This document shows, one piece after another, positions 1 through 6,510 of a stretch of 10,232 nucleotides of DNA. Position numbers and translations under genes: made by a program. Under the pieces are notes generated by a model, which was not told the DNA's origin, did no database searches, and was given only the letters and a program-made list of their open reading frames with translations. Origin of the DNA: Anaerolineae bacterium (GTDB lineage: Bacteria > Chloroflexota > Anaerolineae > B4-G1 > SLSP01); contig JAFGSL010000606.1 in the NCBI GenBank assembly GCA_016934645.1, forward strand, positions 1 through 10,232, read 5' to 3'. Each line of letters begins with the position of its first letter. The first letter of the stretch is position 1.

Positions 1-1148
1 AAATGCTCCTGATCGCGGAAATTGCGGTAGGTCTGTGAGCCGTCGGCGAAGTCGAAGCGCGTCTTGAAGTTGTTTTTCTCTTCCTCGTAGATTGAGGCGA
101 GTTGCTGCCGCCCGCGCGCGTTCTTCTCCAGCAGGCGCTTGCGGATCACTTCCTCGACATCGGCGCTGGTCAACTGCATACGGGTCTTGAAGCGAGCCTG
201 GATTTTGGAGAAGTTGTCGGTCTGCTGTTTGCCAGTCTCGCCAAAAACGGTGTCCATATCCTCCTGGGCGGTCACGATCACCCATGCTTGTCCGCGGCTC
301 TTGGTCGCCAGGCTTTCGGCTACAGTTTGCAGGTTGGTCATCAACTTGACGTTATCGGCGATGTACTGTCCCACCTCATCCACGAAGAAGATCAGGCGGA
401 AGCCGGGTTCCTGGCGCTGGATGTAGGCATCCACCTGTGCGGCAAAATCCTCGATGCTCACCCGGTAGTCGGCCCGGTATTTGTCGAGGATGCCGCGCCC
501 GTTTTCAGCCGGCATGCCGGTCACCTGCGCGTAAGCAGCATCGATATGGTGAGCTTCCAGCAGCGCCTGTTCCCGGCCCTGCTCCCAGGAAAGGCCCGAT
601 CGGTCGAGGAAGGCTTGCTTAAATGCCTCGTATTGCCCGCGACTGTCCAGGTCACGCTCGAACTGGGCGATGTAGCCCTGTTTGCCATAGTAGCCGCACA
701 TCTCGTCGAAGACCTTCACAAAGACCGCCAGCAGCGCGTCAATCTCGGTTTTGCTGATCACGTCCGCTTTCTGGTCAATGTTGAAAAGGATGCTTTTCGA
801 GGGCTTCTCAATCGCGCGCACTAAGTCGGCGCGCAGGAAGGTGTTGTCACCCAGTTTGGGCGCAAAGAGGGTGAGCGTGGACGTGCCATCGATCTCGCGG
901 TTTTCGAAGAGCAGGGCCAGCATCTTGAGCAAGTGGCTTTTGCCGGAACCAAAGAAGCCGCTGATCCAGACGCCGTTCGCGCCTTGATAATCGTTGTACG
1001 CGGCCAGGAATGTGTCCAGGCGTTTGGCCACCTCTCTGGTCAGGACGTATTCTTCGACTTCCTGCCGCAAGTGCGCCTCATCATCTGCCTTGATCACGCC
1101 CTCGATGGGGCGGTCGATCGGTTTAGCGAAAATCGTCGATAGTGGCAT
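1..1148 (-). CDS. brxC: BREX ATPase BrxC, N-terminal 382 residues (cut by window edge)
   Basis: Open reading frame running off the left edge; 382 codons are visible, whereas BrxC proteins are usually over 1,000 residues. The start MPLSTIFAKPIDRPIEGVIK matches the usual BrxC opening (short leader, then R-P-I-x-G-V-I/V-K-A-D). A Walker A motif GFFGSGKS sits at residues 64-71, inside the BrxC-typical GVWISGFFGSGKSH. A Walker B RLIFFVDE lies at about 251-258 (acidic pair D257-E258), followed by GQYI and a sensor-like stretch WVIVTAQEDM. The family is the large P-loop ATPase required in BREX for phage defence and associated with host methylation; its exact biochemical role is not settled. The start has a good ribosome site (AGGGAG about 7 bases upstream). 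It is third after brxA and brxB, separated from brxB by about 128 bp. Identification is firm; downstream integrity cannot be judged here. Confidence 0.93.
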   Translation of the reverse strand, partial: MPLSTIFAKPIDRPIEGVIKADDEAHLRQEVEEYVLTREVAKRLDTFLAAYNDYQGANGVWISGFFGSGKSHLLKMLALLFENREIDGTSTLTLFAPKLGDNTFLRADLVRAIEKPSKSILFNIDQKADVISKTEIDALLAVFVKVFDEMCGYYGKQGYIAQFERDLDSRGQYEAFKQAFLDRSGLSWEQGREQALLEAHHIDAAYAQVTGMPAENGRGILDKYRADYRVSIEDFAAQVDAYIQRQEPGFRLIFFVDEVGQYIADNVKLMTNLQTVAESLATKSRGQAWVIVTAQEDMDTVFGETGKQQTDNFSKIQARFKTRMQLTSADVEEVIRKRLLEKNARGRQQLASIYEEEKNNFKTRFDFADGSQTYRNFRDQEH

Positions 1149-1166
1149 AGGTCACTCCCTCAAAAC

Positions 1167-1268
1167 GTAACGGTTCAGGTGGGACGCACTTGATCAGCAG
1201 CCATCGGCTTCTTGATGATCCTGCCGTTTAAGCGTCAAAAGTGCGTCCCACCTATGGCTGAATGTTAC
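1167..1268. repeat. Nested/interleaved inverted repeat between brxB and brxC
   Basis: A perfect 15-bp inverted repeat, AGGTGGGACGCACTT (1177-1191) and its complement (1239-1253), encloses 47 bp. An outer pair GTAAC (1167-1171)/GTTAC (1264-1268) is compatible with it. A further pair CAGCCAT (1198-1204)/ATGGCTG (1254-1260) interleaves with the main stem, giving A-B-A'-B' order, as in a pseudoknot. It ends about 19 bases before brxC, just clear of the ribosome site. It could be an mRNA structure tuning brxC relative to brxA/brxB, or a small dispersed repeat. I see no target duplication and no T-tract, so an intrinsic terminator is unlikely. Confidence 0.8.
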
Positions 1269-1276
1269 CTGAAAAC

Positions 1277-1903
1277 TCAGATGCCAATATGGTAAATATT
1301 GAAAGCCCGGTAATAGTTATCGTCGTGCAGGCGGCCAAACAGGTCGAGCGATGCGCCTGACTCGGAAGATTGCGTGTAGGTCCCTGGGAAAAACATCACC
1401 GTGGGTTTCTCTTTGGCCGTGCTTTGCAAATTGTTGAGAATGTTGTGCGAACGGATATAGGGGAACACCTCGCCCACACCCGTGATAAACATCACGTCAA
1501 AGGCGCGCGAAGATGCGCGCTTTGTCTGCATCTTGGCGGCAATGGCGGGGATCAGATGTGTTTCCGGATCCAGGACGCCCTGTAACAACTCCTTGAGGCG
1601 CACCTTGGTCACCGTTTCTTCGATTTCGAGGATACGTTCCCAAACACCCCGCTCCTGCAATAGCTCGATGGAGAGGTCATACAGATTGATCTCCAATATG
1701 CCGATGCCGCTCTGTTCCAGCTTGCGGACAAGTTGTCGTACCATACGTTCCATATCCACGGCTTCATGGGGACTGTAGGGGCAAATGAAAAATGGAACTT
1801 CGTTGTTCAAGCCCTGCTTCTGTAAAAAGCGCGGGCTAGAGATGAGCGTGAATAGATGATCAAAGCGCTGGGGGATCGTGAGCTTACTTGGCTCAAGCGT
1901 CAT
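1277..1903 (-). CDS. brxB: BREX protein BrxB (DUF1788 family)
   Basis: 208 residues, close to the usual length for DUF1788 proteins (about 190-210). The family signature is clear: VGEVFPYIRSHNILNNLQ at 143-160, PTVMFFPGTY at 167-176, and YYRAFNI near the C-terminus (197-203). An N-terminal motif FFICPYSP (38-45) followed by a helical stretch is also typical. BrxB is a conserved core component of type 1 BREX; its molecular role is not well defined. No signal peptide or membrane segment is evident, so it is presumably cytoplasmic. Its ATG overlaps the brxA stop in an ATGA, implying translational coupling. The gap to brxC (about 128 bp) is much larger than the brxA-brxB overlap. Confidence 0.93.
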   Translation of the reverse strand: MTLEPSKLTIPQRFDHLFTLISSPRFLQKQGLNNEVPFFICPYSPHEAVDMERMVRQLVRKLEQSGIGILEINLYDLSIELLQERGVWERILEIEETVTKVRLKELLQGVLDPETHLIPAIAAKMQTKRASSRAFDVMFITGVGEVFPYIRSHNILNNLQSTAKEKPTVMFFPGTYTQSSESGASLDLFGRLHDDNYYRAFNIYHIGI

Positions 1904-2514
1904 AGGCGCTGCTCCTGGATTTCGGTGAGGGAGACCGGGAAGATAGCCAGATGCGCCGGTGAATCGGCAGTGATGACTTCGATCTCGCGTGGCGTCAGCA
2001 GCGCAGGCACAATTTGATTGTCCTGCGTGAGGAGATTCGCTTCGCGCAGCATCTTGAACAACACCTGGCGGAGCTTGTCACGTGTGGCCTCGGCTACCCC
2101 TTCCACTTCTGGATGCCATTCTGCTTTGTGGTTGAAGTACACGTCATACGCATCGTAGGAGAGGTCAAAATCAAAGCGGATGAACTTTTCGCGGATGACC
2201 TCCACCGCGAAATCGTAGATAAAACGATAGCGCTTGCAGATCGCCAGCCACAGCATGTGGTTCTGTTCTTGTTGTGTACCTGAAAGGAGCAGCGAAAGCT
2301 GGTCTGAGGTCAGGTGCTTCAACCGTGAACTGACCTCGCTGAAAATGCGCCGGGAGGCGTTCAACGTGCGCATCTGCAGAAGGTTGCCGGCAATGACCTG
2401 TTCGCGTGTCGCGTCCCAATCGCCACTCTCCTCATAGTGGCGCGCCACCGTGAGCGATTCCCGGTAGAGGAGCGTGCCGCTGGTGAAGGACATACTGTAT
2501 TTGCTCTCGGCCAT
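1900..2514 (-). CDS. brxA: BREX protein BrxA (DUF1819 family)
   Basis: 204 residues, the usual size of DUF1819/BrxA proteins. Family features visible: an N-terminal Y-S-M-S-F-T-S-G-T-L-L segment; RTLNASRRIFSEVSSRL at 49-65; the helix LWLAICKRYRFIYDF (88-102) followed by EVIREKF; and RDKLRQVLFKMLREANLL at 145-162, which resembles a small helical/winged nucleic-acid-binding region. BrxA is a conserved first gene of type 1 BREX operons and has been described as a NusB-like, DNA-binding protein; its precise role is unclear. The ATG at 2514 is preceded by AGGAG at a rather long spacing (about 13 bases). It is the first gene of the cluster: upstream lies non-coding DNA with a candidate promoter. 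No BrxR-type regulator is seen beside it. Confidence 0.92.
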   Translation of the reverse strand: MAESKYSMSFTSGTLLYRESLTVARHYEESGDWDATREQVIAGNLLQMRTLNASRRIFSEVSSRLKHLTSDQLSLLLSGTQQEQNHMLWLAICKRYRFIYDFAVEVIREKFIRFDFDLSYDAYDVYFNHKAEWHPEVEGVAEATRDKLRQVLFKMLREANLLTQDNQIVPALLTPREIEVITADSPAHLAIFPVSLTEIQEQRL

Positions 2515-2608
2515 TATATGCTTTTGGCTCCTGTCTCAGTAGTTTGATAGCGTTGACCGTTATGCTGGCCGGTGGGTTTGTTCAAGGGGGCCAGCCGCGA
2601 TGTGAACC

Positions 2609-2631
2609 CGCACTAGTGCTAGTATAGTGCG
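2609..2631. promoter_or_regulatory. Operator-like inverted repeat over the brxA -10
   Basis: CGCACTA (2609-2615) and TAGTGCG (2625-2631) form a perfect 7-bp inverted repeat with 9 bp between. Nested in it is a 10-bp palindrome GCACTAGTGC (2610-2619), so the hexamer TAGTGC occurs twice in direct orientation (2614-2619, 2625-2630). The candidate -10 (2621-2626) lies inside. This is the geometry of a repressor site for a dimeric regulator; the regulator itself is not in the window. Confidence 0.5.
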
Positions 2632-2649
2632 ACTCATCATTTTTGGAAA
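2621..2649 (-). promoter_or_regulatory. Candidate promoter of the BREX operon
   Basis: On the minus strand, -35 TTTCCA (2644-2649; 4 of 6 to consensus), a 17-bp spacer, and -10 TATACT (2621-2626; 5 of 6). It would give a leader of about 100 nt before the brxA ATG. Both hexamers lie in or touch inverted repeats (2609-2631 and 2636-2662), which argues for a regulated site. Assignment is by eye only. Confidence 0.45.
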
Positions 2650-2662
2650 GTTGAAAAATGAT
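2636..2662. repeat. Inverted repeat over the brxA -35 region
   Basis: ATCATTTTT (2636-2644) and AAAAATGAT (2654-2662) form a perfect 9-bp inverted repeat around a 9-bp centre that contains most of the candidate -35. It could be a second regulator site or simply an AT-rich palindrome. Confidence 0.55.
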
Positions 2663-2747
2663 ACGGTCTATTGACATTAGCAGTCTTTTCTATACGGAAT
2701 AAATGGGCAACAGAACTGTCCCTAATGGCTCCTTTGATGTTTTTTAT

Positions 2748-2771
2748 GTCCGTTAAAACGGCTTAACGGAC
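2748..2771. repeat. Short hairpin-forming inverted repeat
   Basis: GTCCGTTAA (2748-2756) and TTAACGGAC (2763-2771) make a perfect 9-bp stem with a 6-base loop. The flanking bases TTTAT and CGTTTA keep partial symmetry. A run of A/T follows on the left side (2741-2747), but it does not make a convincing intrinsic terminator on the minus strand. Its role is unknown. Confidence 0.6.
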
Positions 2772-2970
2772 GTTTATGGTCTCTTTTGGGGTGTCATATT
2801 CCAACCGTCCTTCCTGGTCCGCTCTCTAGGAGATGGGAACTCGTCTGCTAATCTCTCTTCTTGCGGCAAAATTCCTGCGTACACTCGCGCAACAACTTCA
2901 GACCTGGGCGGGGAGTTTGTTCCACTAGCAATTGGGGCACGTATCAGGCTGGCGATACAGTCTACAGCGC

Positions 2971-3039
2971 CGTCATTCTGAGTAAAGCGAAGAGTCTCGC
3001 CCATTGACGCCGATGCCTTTCGCTTCACTCAGGGTGACG
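2971..3039. repeat. Imperfect inverted repeat, dispersed-repeat type
   Basis: The arm at 2972-2991 (beginning GTCATTCTGAG) pairs with the arm at 3019-3038 (ending CTCAGGGTGAC) at 17 of 20 positions, extended by one C-G pair, around a 27-bp centre. The core resembles a short repeat (GTCATTCTGAGCGAAGCGAA-like) seen scattered through many bacterial genomes, where spurious frames give peptides such as LRFTQND. That resemblance is from memory and needs a genome search. Confidence 0.65.
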
Positions 3040-3041
3040 TT

Positions 3042-3161
3042 GCGGGAAGTTATTCTTTTACAAACCCTTAGGGTTCGTGAAAATATAACTTCCCGTTTTT
3101 CGCTCTAAGCCCCGTCCCCGGGGCGCTCTGCGCGGGAACTTATTCTTTTACAGGCTCTTAG
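3042..3161. repeat. Family of ~30-bp repeats: two direct copies and one inverted copy
   Basis: The copy at 3042-3071 and the copy at 3132-3161 match at 26 of 30 positions (shared core TTATTCTTTTACA). A third, inverted copy at 3071-3095 matches the first at 21 of 25 positions, with an unbroken 11-bp outer stem (CGGGAAGTTAT) and a 3-base loop (TTA). The inverted copy can therefore pair with either direct copy. TTTTT follows the first hairpin at 3096-3100 on the plus strand, so that side is terminator-like, though no plus-strand gene lies upstream. The right copy covers the stop codon of the gene at 3158-4300. Confidence 0.75.
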
Positions 3162-4300
3162 TAATCCTCGCGGCGGATCGTGACCTGGAACCCATCCTCG
3201 ATGGGATGATCGGCGACGAGGATCAGGTAGCCCCCACCGCCCGCGCCGGAGAGCTTCCACCCCAGGGCGACGTCCCGGTAGCGGTCGATCAACTTCGCCA
3301 CCATCGGCGTCATCATGTGGGGAAACATCGCCACCTGTGCTTCAAGCGAGGCACGGAAATACTGCCCAAAACTACGGATGTCGTGGGCCAGGATCGCGTC
3401 CCAACACCGGTCGGTGGCCTCGGAGAGCGCCTGCGCACCCTCGCGCGTGATGTTCGTGTCACTCAGCACACTGAACCCGGATTCGCGCGGACCGAGCGGG
3501 ACGAGATAGAGCGCATTTTCGATGAAGCGCAACGTCGCTTCGTCCTGCACGCTGTCGATCCTTGCGGGCCAGTATTCGCCCTCGTAGTACGATTTGGCGA
3601 GTCCGGGGAAAACAATGCCGATGGTATCCTGCGCCCCGGAGATCTCTGTCGTGCCGGGCGGATTATCGTAGCAGAAGAGGATTTTCGCCAGCTTCTCATA
3701 GTTATCGATGGGCAATCGCGGCCCCCACAACTCGATGGCAGCCCGGCGAGTGCTGCTCGCCATACCACTCCGCTCGTTGAACTCGACTGTGGGTTCCAGT
3801 GAAATCGTGATCACCGCACCGGGATAGAGCTTGGAGACAAAGGGTTGGTCGAGCCATCCCCCTGCCACGTCGATGCGGTATGGGATGCGGCAAACATTGC
3901 GCAGAGCCGTGGTGGAGCGCGGTGTAAGGCCGGGGTGCGGTTCGCGCTGCAGAACATGGTACTCGATGCCGAGGGATTCGACCAAGTCTCGCTTATCTGG
4001 GGTGTTGCCCTCTTCGTTGACGACAAAAATGTCGGGCCGGATGGCCTTCAACTCTTCTACAAAGTCCAATATCCCCGATCCCTGCGAGATAAAAGCCTCC
4101 TTGACCCAGGAAACGGACTGCACCATAAACAGCCGTTCGGTCTCCGTGTTGACCGGCGGACGTCCTTTGAGGTCGTTGACCGTCCGGTCCGAACCAAGTG
4201 CCACATACAAATCACCATAACTCGCGGCTTCCTTGAAGAATTCGACGTGCCCGCTGTGTAATAAGTCGAAACAACCGCTGACGAAGACCTTTCTAGCCAT
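3158..4300 (-). CDS. Bifunctional nucleotidyltransferase-GHMP sugar kinase fusion
   Basis: 380 residues in two domains. Residues 1 to about 135 are a cytidylyltransferase-like nucleotidyltransferase: GCFDLLHSGH at 9-18 gives the HxGH nucleotide-binding motif (H15, H18), and PRSTTALR (127-134) sits where the family's RTxGIST motif is found. Residues about 136-380 are a GHMP kinase: motif 1 RIPYRIDVAGGWLDQP (138-153), motif 2 NPPGTTEISGAQD (213-225; it departs from the usual GLGSS form), and motif 3 KLSGAGGGGYLI (349-360). Such a pairing suggests that a sugar is phosphorylated and then nucleotidylated to an NDP-sugar for surface glycans, by analogy with fucokinase/GDP-fucose pyrophosphorylase and HldE. 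The substrate and nucleotide are unknown. The start is supported by a strong GGAGGTGA 7 bases upstream. No glycosyltransferase neighbours are visible. Confidence 0.85.
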   Translation of the reverse strand: MARKVFVSGCFDLLHSGHVEFFKEAASYGDLYVALGSDRTVNDLKGRPPVNTETERLFMVQSVSWVKEAFISQGSGILDFVEELKAIRPDIFVVNEEGNTPDKRDLVESLGIEYHVLQREPHPGLTPRSTTALRNVCRIPYRIDVAGGWLDQPFVSKLYPGAVITISLEPTVEFNERSGMASSTRRAAIELWGPRLPIDNYEKLAKILFCYDNPPGTTEISGAQDTIGIVFPGLAKSYYEGEYWPARIDSVQDEATLRFIENALYLVPLGPRESGFSVLSDTNITREGAQALSEATDRCWDAILAHDIRSFGQYFRASLEAQVAMFPHMMTPMVAKLIDRYRDVALGWKLSGAGGGGYLILVADHPIEDGFQVTIRREDY

Positions 4301-4343
4301 TGATGAGTCACCTCCAAGATGATGTATGTGCGTAAAATGAAAT

Positions 4344-4425
4344 TACTGACCCGAACGTATCTTGCTAAACTTTCTACGCCTACAATGCGCAGGAACAGCT
4401 TGAGTTTTTTATGTTCAGGTCAGTA
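4344..4425. repeat. 16-bp inverted repeat upstream of the fused kinase gene
   Basis: Arms at 4344-4359 (TACTGACCCGAACGTA) and 4410-4425 (TATGTTCAGGTCAGTA) match at 14 of 16 positions and are 50 bp apart. In a minus-strand transcript one mismatch becomes a G-U pair. The two arms could be distant operator sites (looping), a leader RNA stem, or the ends of a tiny mobile repeat. The right arm falls between the candidate -35 and -10 of the downstream gene. Confidence 0.65.
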
Positions 4426-4437
4426 GGTGTATTTCAA
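4408..4437 (-). promoter_or_regulatory. Weak candidate promoter for the fused kinase gene
   Basis: On the minus strand TTGAAA (4432-4437; 5 of 6) is followed after 18 bp by CATAAA (4408-4413; 4 of 6). The leader would be about 100 nt and would include the left arm of the 4344-4425 inverted repeat. The histidine kinase stop is only about 20 bp upstream, so read-through from that gene is also possible. Confidence 0.3.
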
Positions 4438-4453
4438 ATGCGTTATGCGCAAC

Positions 4454-6415
4454 CTATGATTTTTCCTCAGAATGTGTTAACGGCAGAACGACGTGGAAGC
4501 TACTGCCGGGGCAGGTGACTTCGTCATAGCCCTGGCTTTCTACCCAGACCTTGCCGCCATGCGCTTCGACGATACCCTTGACGATCGCTAGCCCTAATCC
4601 TGGGCCTCCGCCCCTGAACTTAGTCGTGCCAGAAGAGTGCAAAGCCACTTCGCCAGTCTGGTAGAACTTGGTGAAAATCGAATCGTGAAAGCGCGGGTCA
4701 ATGCCGATGCCTGTATCTTGGATCACAATCTCAACACCACCCACTTGTAAACCATACACCCCCGGTGGTAGCTCACTTCCCGTGACGATGATCGTTCCCC
4801 CATCGGGTGTGTATTTTATGGCATTGACCAACAGATGATAAAAAGTCTTCTTCAAAGCGTCCGGATCGCCCTCGATCAACGGTAGCCGCCACGCATCGCT
4901 GATGCACAGTGTCAAATTCCGCTCCTGGAACACATTCCGAAGCCTACGAAGAAGCTCACCGAGCAAATCCACCAATGACAAGGGGAAAAAATACAACTCC
5001 AAGATGTGGCTGTCGATTTTGGCCACATCAATCATGCTGTTGACGAGATCGTTCAGACGCATTGCCCCTTCGGAAATACCTATCATCATTTCCATATAGT
5101 CGGGATCACCCTTGATTTCCGGAGCCTTAAGCAGCATCTGGCTGTATCCCCGTATAAGGGTCAACGGCGTGCGCAACTCGTGTGCTGCAATGGTGATAAA
5201 ATCGGATTTAGCTTGATCCAGACGCGCCAACTGGGCATAGGCCTCTTCCAACTCTGAATACAGGCGCGCATTTTGAAGCGCAATTGCCGCCTGTCCGGCA
5301 AAAGCGAGAGCCAAAACGGCCTCATCGTCGGTATAAGCACGCGGCGTTTCCCGTGTGAGCGATAGCATCCCGATCACTGTGTTTTCGGCATTGATTAAGG
5401 GCACGCCCGCCCATGCCCGCGCCTGGGGAAGATTCTCGACCTGTTGCCAATCGGATCGCTCAAAAACTTCCGGGACGATCAAAGGGCGCTTGGAATGGCA
5501 AATTTGCTGGAAAACATCTTCCTCTTTGATGGGGACGCGAATCTGGAGCGGATTGCTTGCCTGCGGGAAGCCCCACGCCGCGACGATCTCCAATACCTGG
5601 TCATGTTTCAACATAACTGAACCACGGTCAAAGGGGACAATACGTGCCAGATTGCCGAGGATCAAGTCCAACACTTCCTGCAGGTTCAACGTCTGCGAAA
5701 GCGCACGGCTGACTTCGTATAACGTTTCGGTCAACAAGCGGCGTGAACGTTCAGTCTGGTAAAACGTCTCCAATTCCGCGGCGTGCTGTTCCAACTCCTG
5801 ATTGCGCGATTCGTTTTGGAAGCGCAGCAATTCCTGCCGCCGCAGCGAGTTCAGCCGGGTCAAATGAATGATAGCGGTTAACGCAGTCGCGGAAACGAGC
5901 AAAAAACCGTTCTCGCCCCACCCAGGTGTAGCAGGAGATCGCAACGCGATCCAGACCCAGGCCGCCAGCGCACTACCGATCACGCCAGCGAGCCAGGGTG
6001 TCGAGAGGATCAGGAATCCGGCCCCAACAAAGGTAAGGATGATATTGGCGGTAGGAGCAGGATCGCGGAGCAGCGCGATGAAGACCAGACGTTGCAGCAG
6101 CACCAGCGCGGCAATTATGGCTCCCAGCGGGTTCGCATAGCGTGCCGGAACCTTCCGCAAATACAGCAAAATGCCACACACGAAGATCACTACCAGCGCC
6201 ATCGCTGTGACGACCATCGTGGGAACGGCAATGGCCTGAGGTTGCTGTGCGTATCCATAGATCAGAACGAGGAGCAGAACAGTCAGCACCACCATTGTGG
6301 GACGCAGGCTGTCCAGCAGCACTTCGTCCAGCGCAGCACGCAGTTCAGCCTTGCTTATTCCTGGCAAGGTTGTTGTCGCGTCAACGGGCTTGCTATGCTG
6401 CATTGTTTGACTCAT
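4454..6415 (-). CDS. Membrane sensor histidine kinase with GAF domain (orphan)
   Basis: 653 residues. About six hydrophobic segments occupy residues 40-187, with no obvious signal peptide or large external loop. A charged coiled-coil-like linker (about 190-230) follows, then a GAF domain (about 235-385, including FDRGSVML and AGVPLINAENTVIGMLSL) and a second short helical linker. The HisKA domain has the H-box AAHELRTPLTLIRGYSQML with phospho-acceptor H412. The ATPase domain has the N-box HLLVNAIKYT (N531), the G1 box DTGIGI (567-572), an F-box FTKFYQTG and the G2 box GGGPGLGL (602-609), so all catalytic boxes look intact. It should autophosphorylate and pass phosphate to a response regulator, but no receiver domain is fused or encoded in the window. 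The ribosome site AGGTGA lies 6 bases before the ATG. The signal sensed is unknown; the integral N-terminus plus GAF suggests membrane state or a small ligand. Confidence 0.93.
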   Translation of the reverse strand: MSQTMQHSKPVDATTTLPGISKAELRAALDEVLLDSLRPTMVVLTVLLLVLIYGYAQQPQAIAVPTMVVTAMALVVIFVCGILLYLRKVPARYANPLGAIIAALVLLQRLVFIALLRDPAPTANIILTFVGAGFLILSTPWLAGVIGSALAAWVWIALRSPATPGWGENGFLLVSATALTAIIHLTRLNSLRRQELLRFQNESRNQELEQHAAELETFYQTERSRRLLTETLYEVSRALSQTLNLQEVLDLILGNLARIVPFDRGSVMLKHDQVLEIVAAWGFPQASNPLQIRVPIKEEDVFQQICHSKRPLIVPEVFERSDWQQVENLPQARAWAGVPLINAENTVIGMLSLTRETPRAYTDDEAVLALAFAGQAAIALQNARLYSELEEAYAQLARLDQAKSDFITIAAHELRTPLTLIRGYSQMLLKAPEIKGDPDYMEMMIGISEGAMRLNDLVNSMIDVAKIDSHILELYFFPLSLVDLLGELLRRLRNVFQERNLTLCISDAWRLPLIEGDPDALKKTFYHLLVNAIKYTPDGGTIIVTGSELPPGVYGLQVGGVEIVIQDTGIGIDPRFHDSIFTKFYQTGEVALHSSGTTKFRGGGPGLGLAIVKGIVEAHGGKVWVESQGYDEVTCPGSSFHVVLPLTHSEEKS

Positions 6416-6489
6416 CGTTTTTCACCTACTGCCGAAGACTGGTGCCGGCTCAAATTTCGATCTACTGAACCTTTGACGAATCCTACCTT

Positions 6490-6498
6490 AGTATAGCA
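6490..6498 (-). promoter_or_regulatory. Extended -10 promoter for the sensor kinase
   Basis: On the minus strand TGCTATACT gives an extended -10 (TGn plus TATACT, 5 of 6). No good -35 is present: the bases at the right distance are the T-rich tail of the upstream terminator. Extended -10 promoters often do without a strong -35. The leader would be about 70 nt. Confidence 0.5.
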
Positions 6499-6510
6499 CA
6501 GGGCAGGCCG

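Larger units (their letters stand above)
2515..3157. other. 643-bp gene-free region between brxA and the fused kinase gene
   Basis: No reading frame here looks like a gene. From left to right it holds the brxA leader and candidate promoter with its inverted repeats (to about 2662), a 9-bp-stem hairpin at 2748-2771, a stretch of about 200 bp in which I recognise nothing, an imperfect inverted repeat at 2971-3039, and a set of related repeats at 3042-3161 with a short G+C-rich hairpin GCCCC/GGGGC (3109-3124) between copies. The crowding of repeats suggests a junction between the BREX cluster and older chromosomal genes. Confidence 0.7.

Noticed and set aside
102..824. Long plus-strand open frame of 240 codons
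   Set aside because: It is antisense to brxC, whose frame has clear family motifs on the minus strand; a shadow in G+C-rich DNA.
1167..1268. The inverted repeat between brxB and brxC as an intrinsic terminator
   Set aside because: The loop is 47 bp and no T-tract follows on the minus strand, so termination of this kind is unlikely.
2774..3028. 84-codon minus-strand frame with a plausible ATG and no obvious family
   Set aside because: It contains LRFTQND, a typical spurious translation of the inverted repeat at 2971-3039, and has no ribosome site or family resemblance. It is treated as non-coding.
2515..3157. CRISPR array, insertion sequence or attachment site in the gene-free region
   Set aside because: The repeats are only two or three diverged copies without regular spacers, there is no transposase or integrase frame, and no tRNA gene is visible.
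3206..3802. 198-codon plus-strand frame
   Set aside because: It lies wholly inside the fused kinase gene on the other strand and shows no recognisable protein motif.
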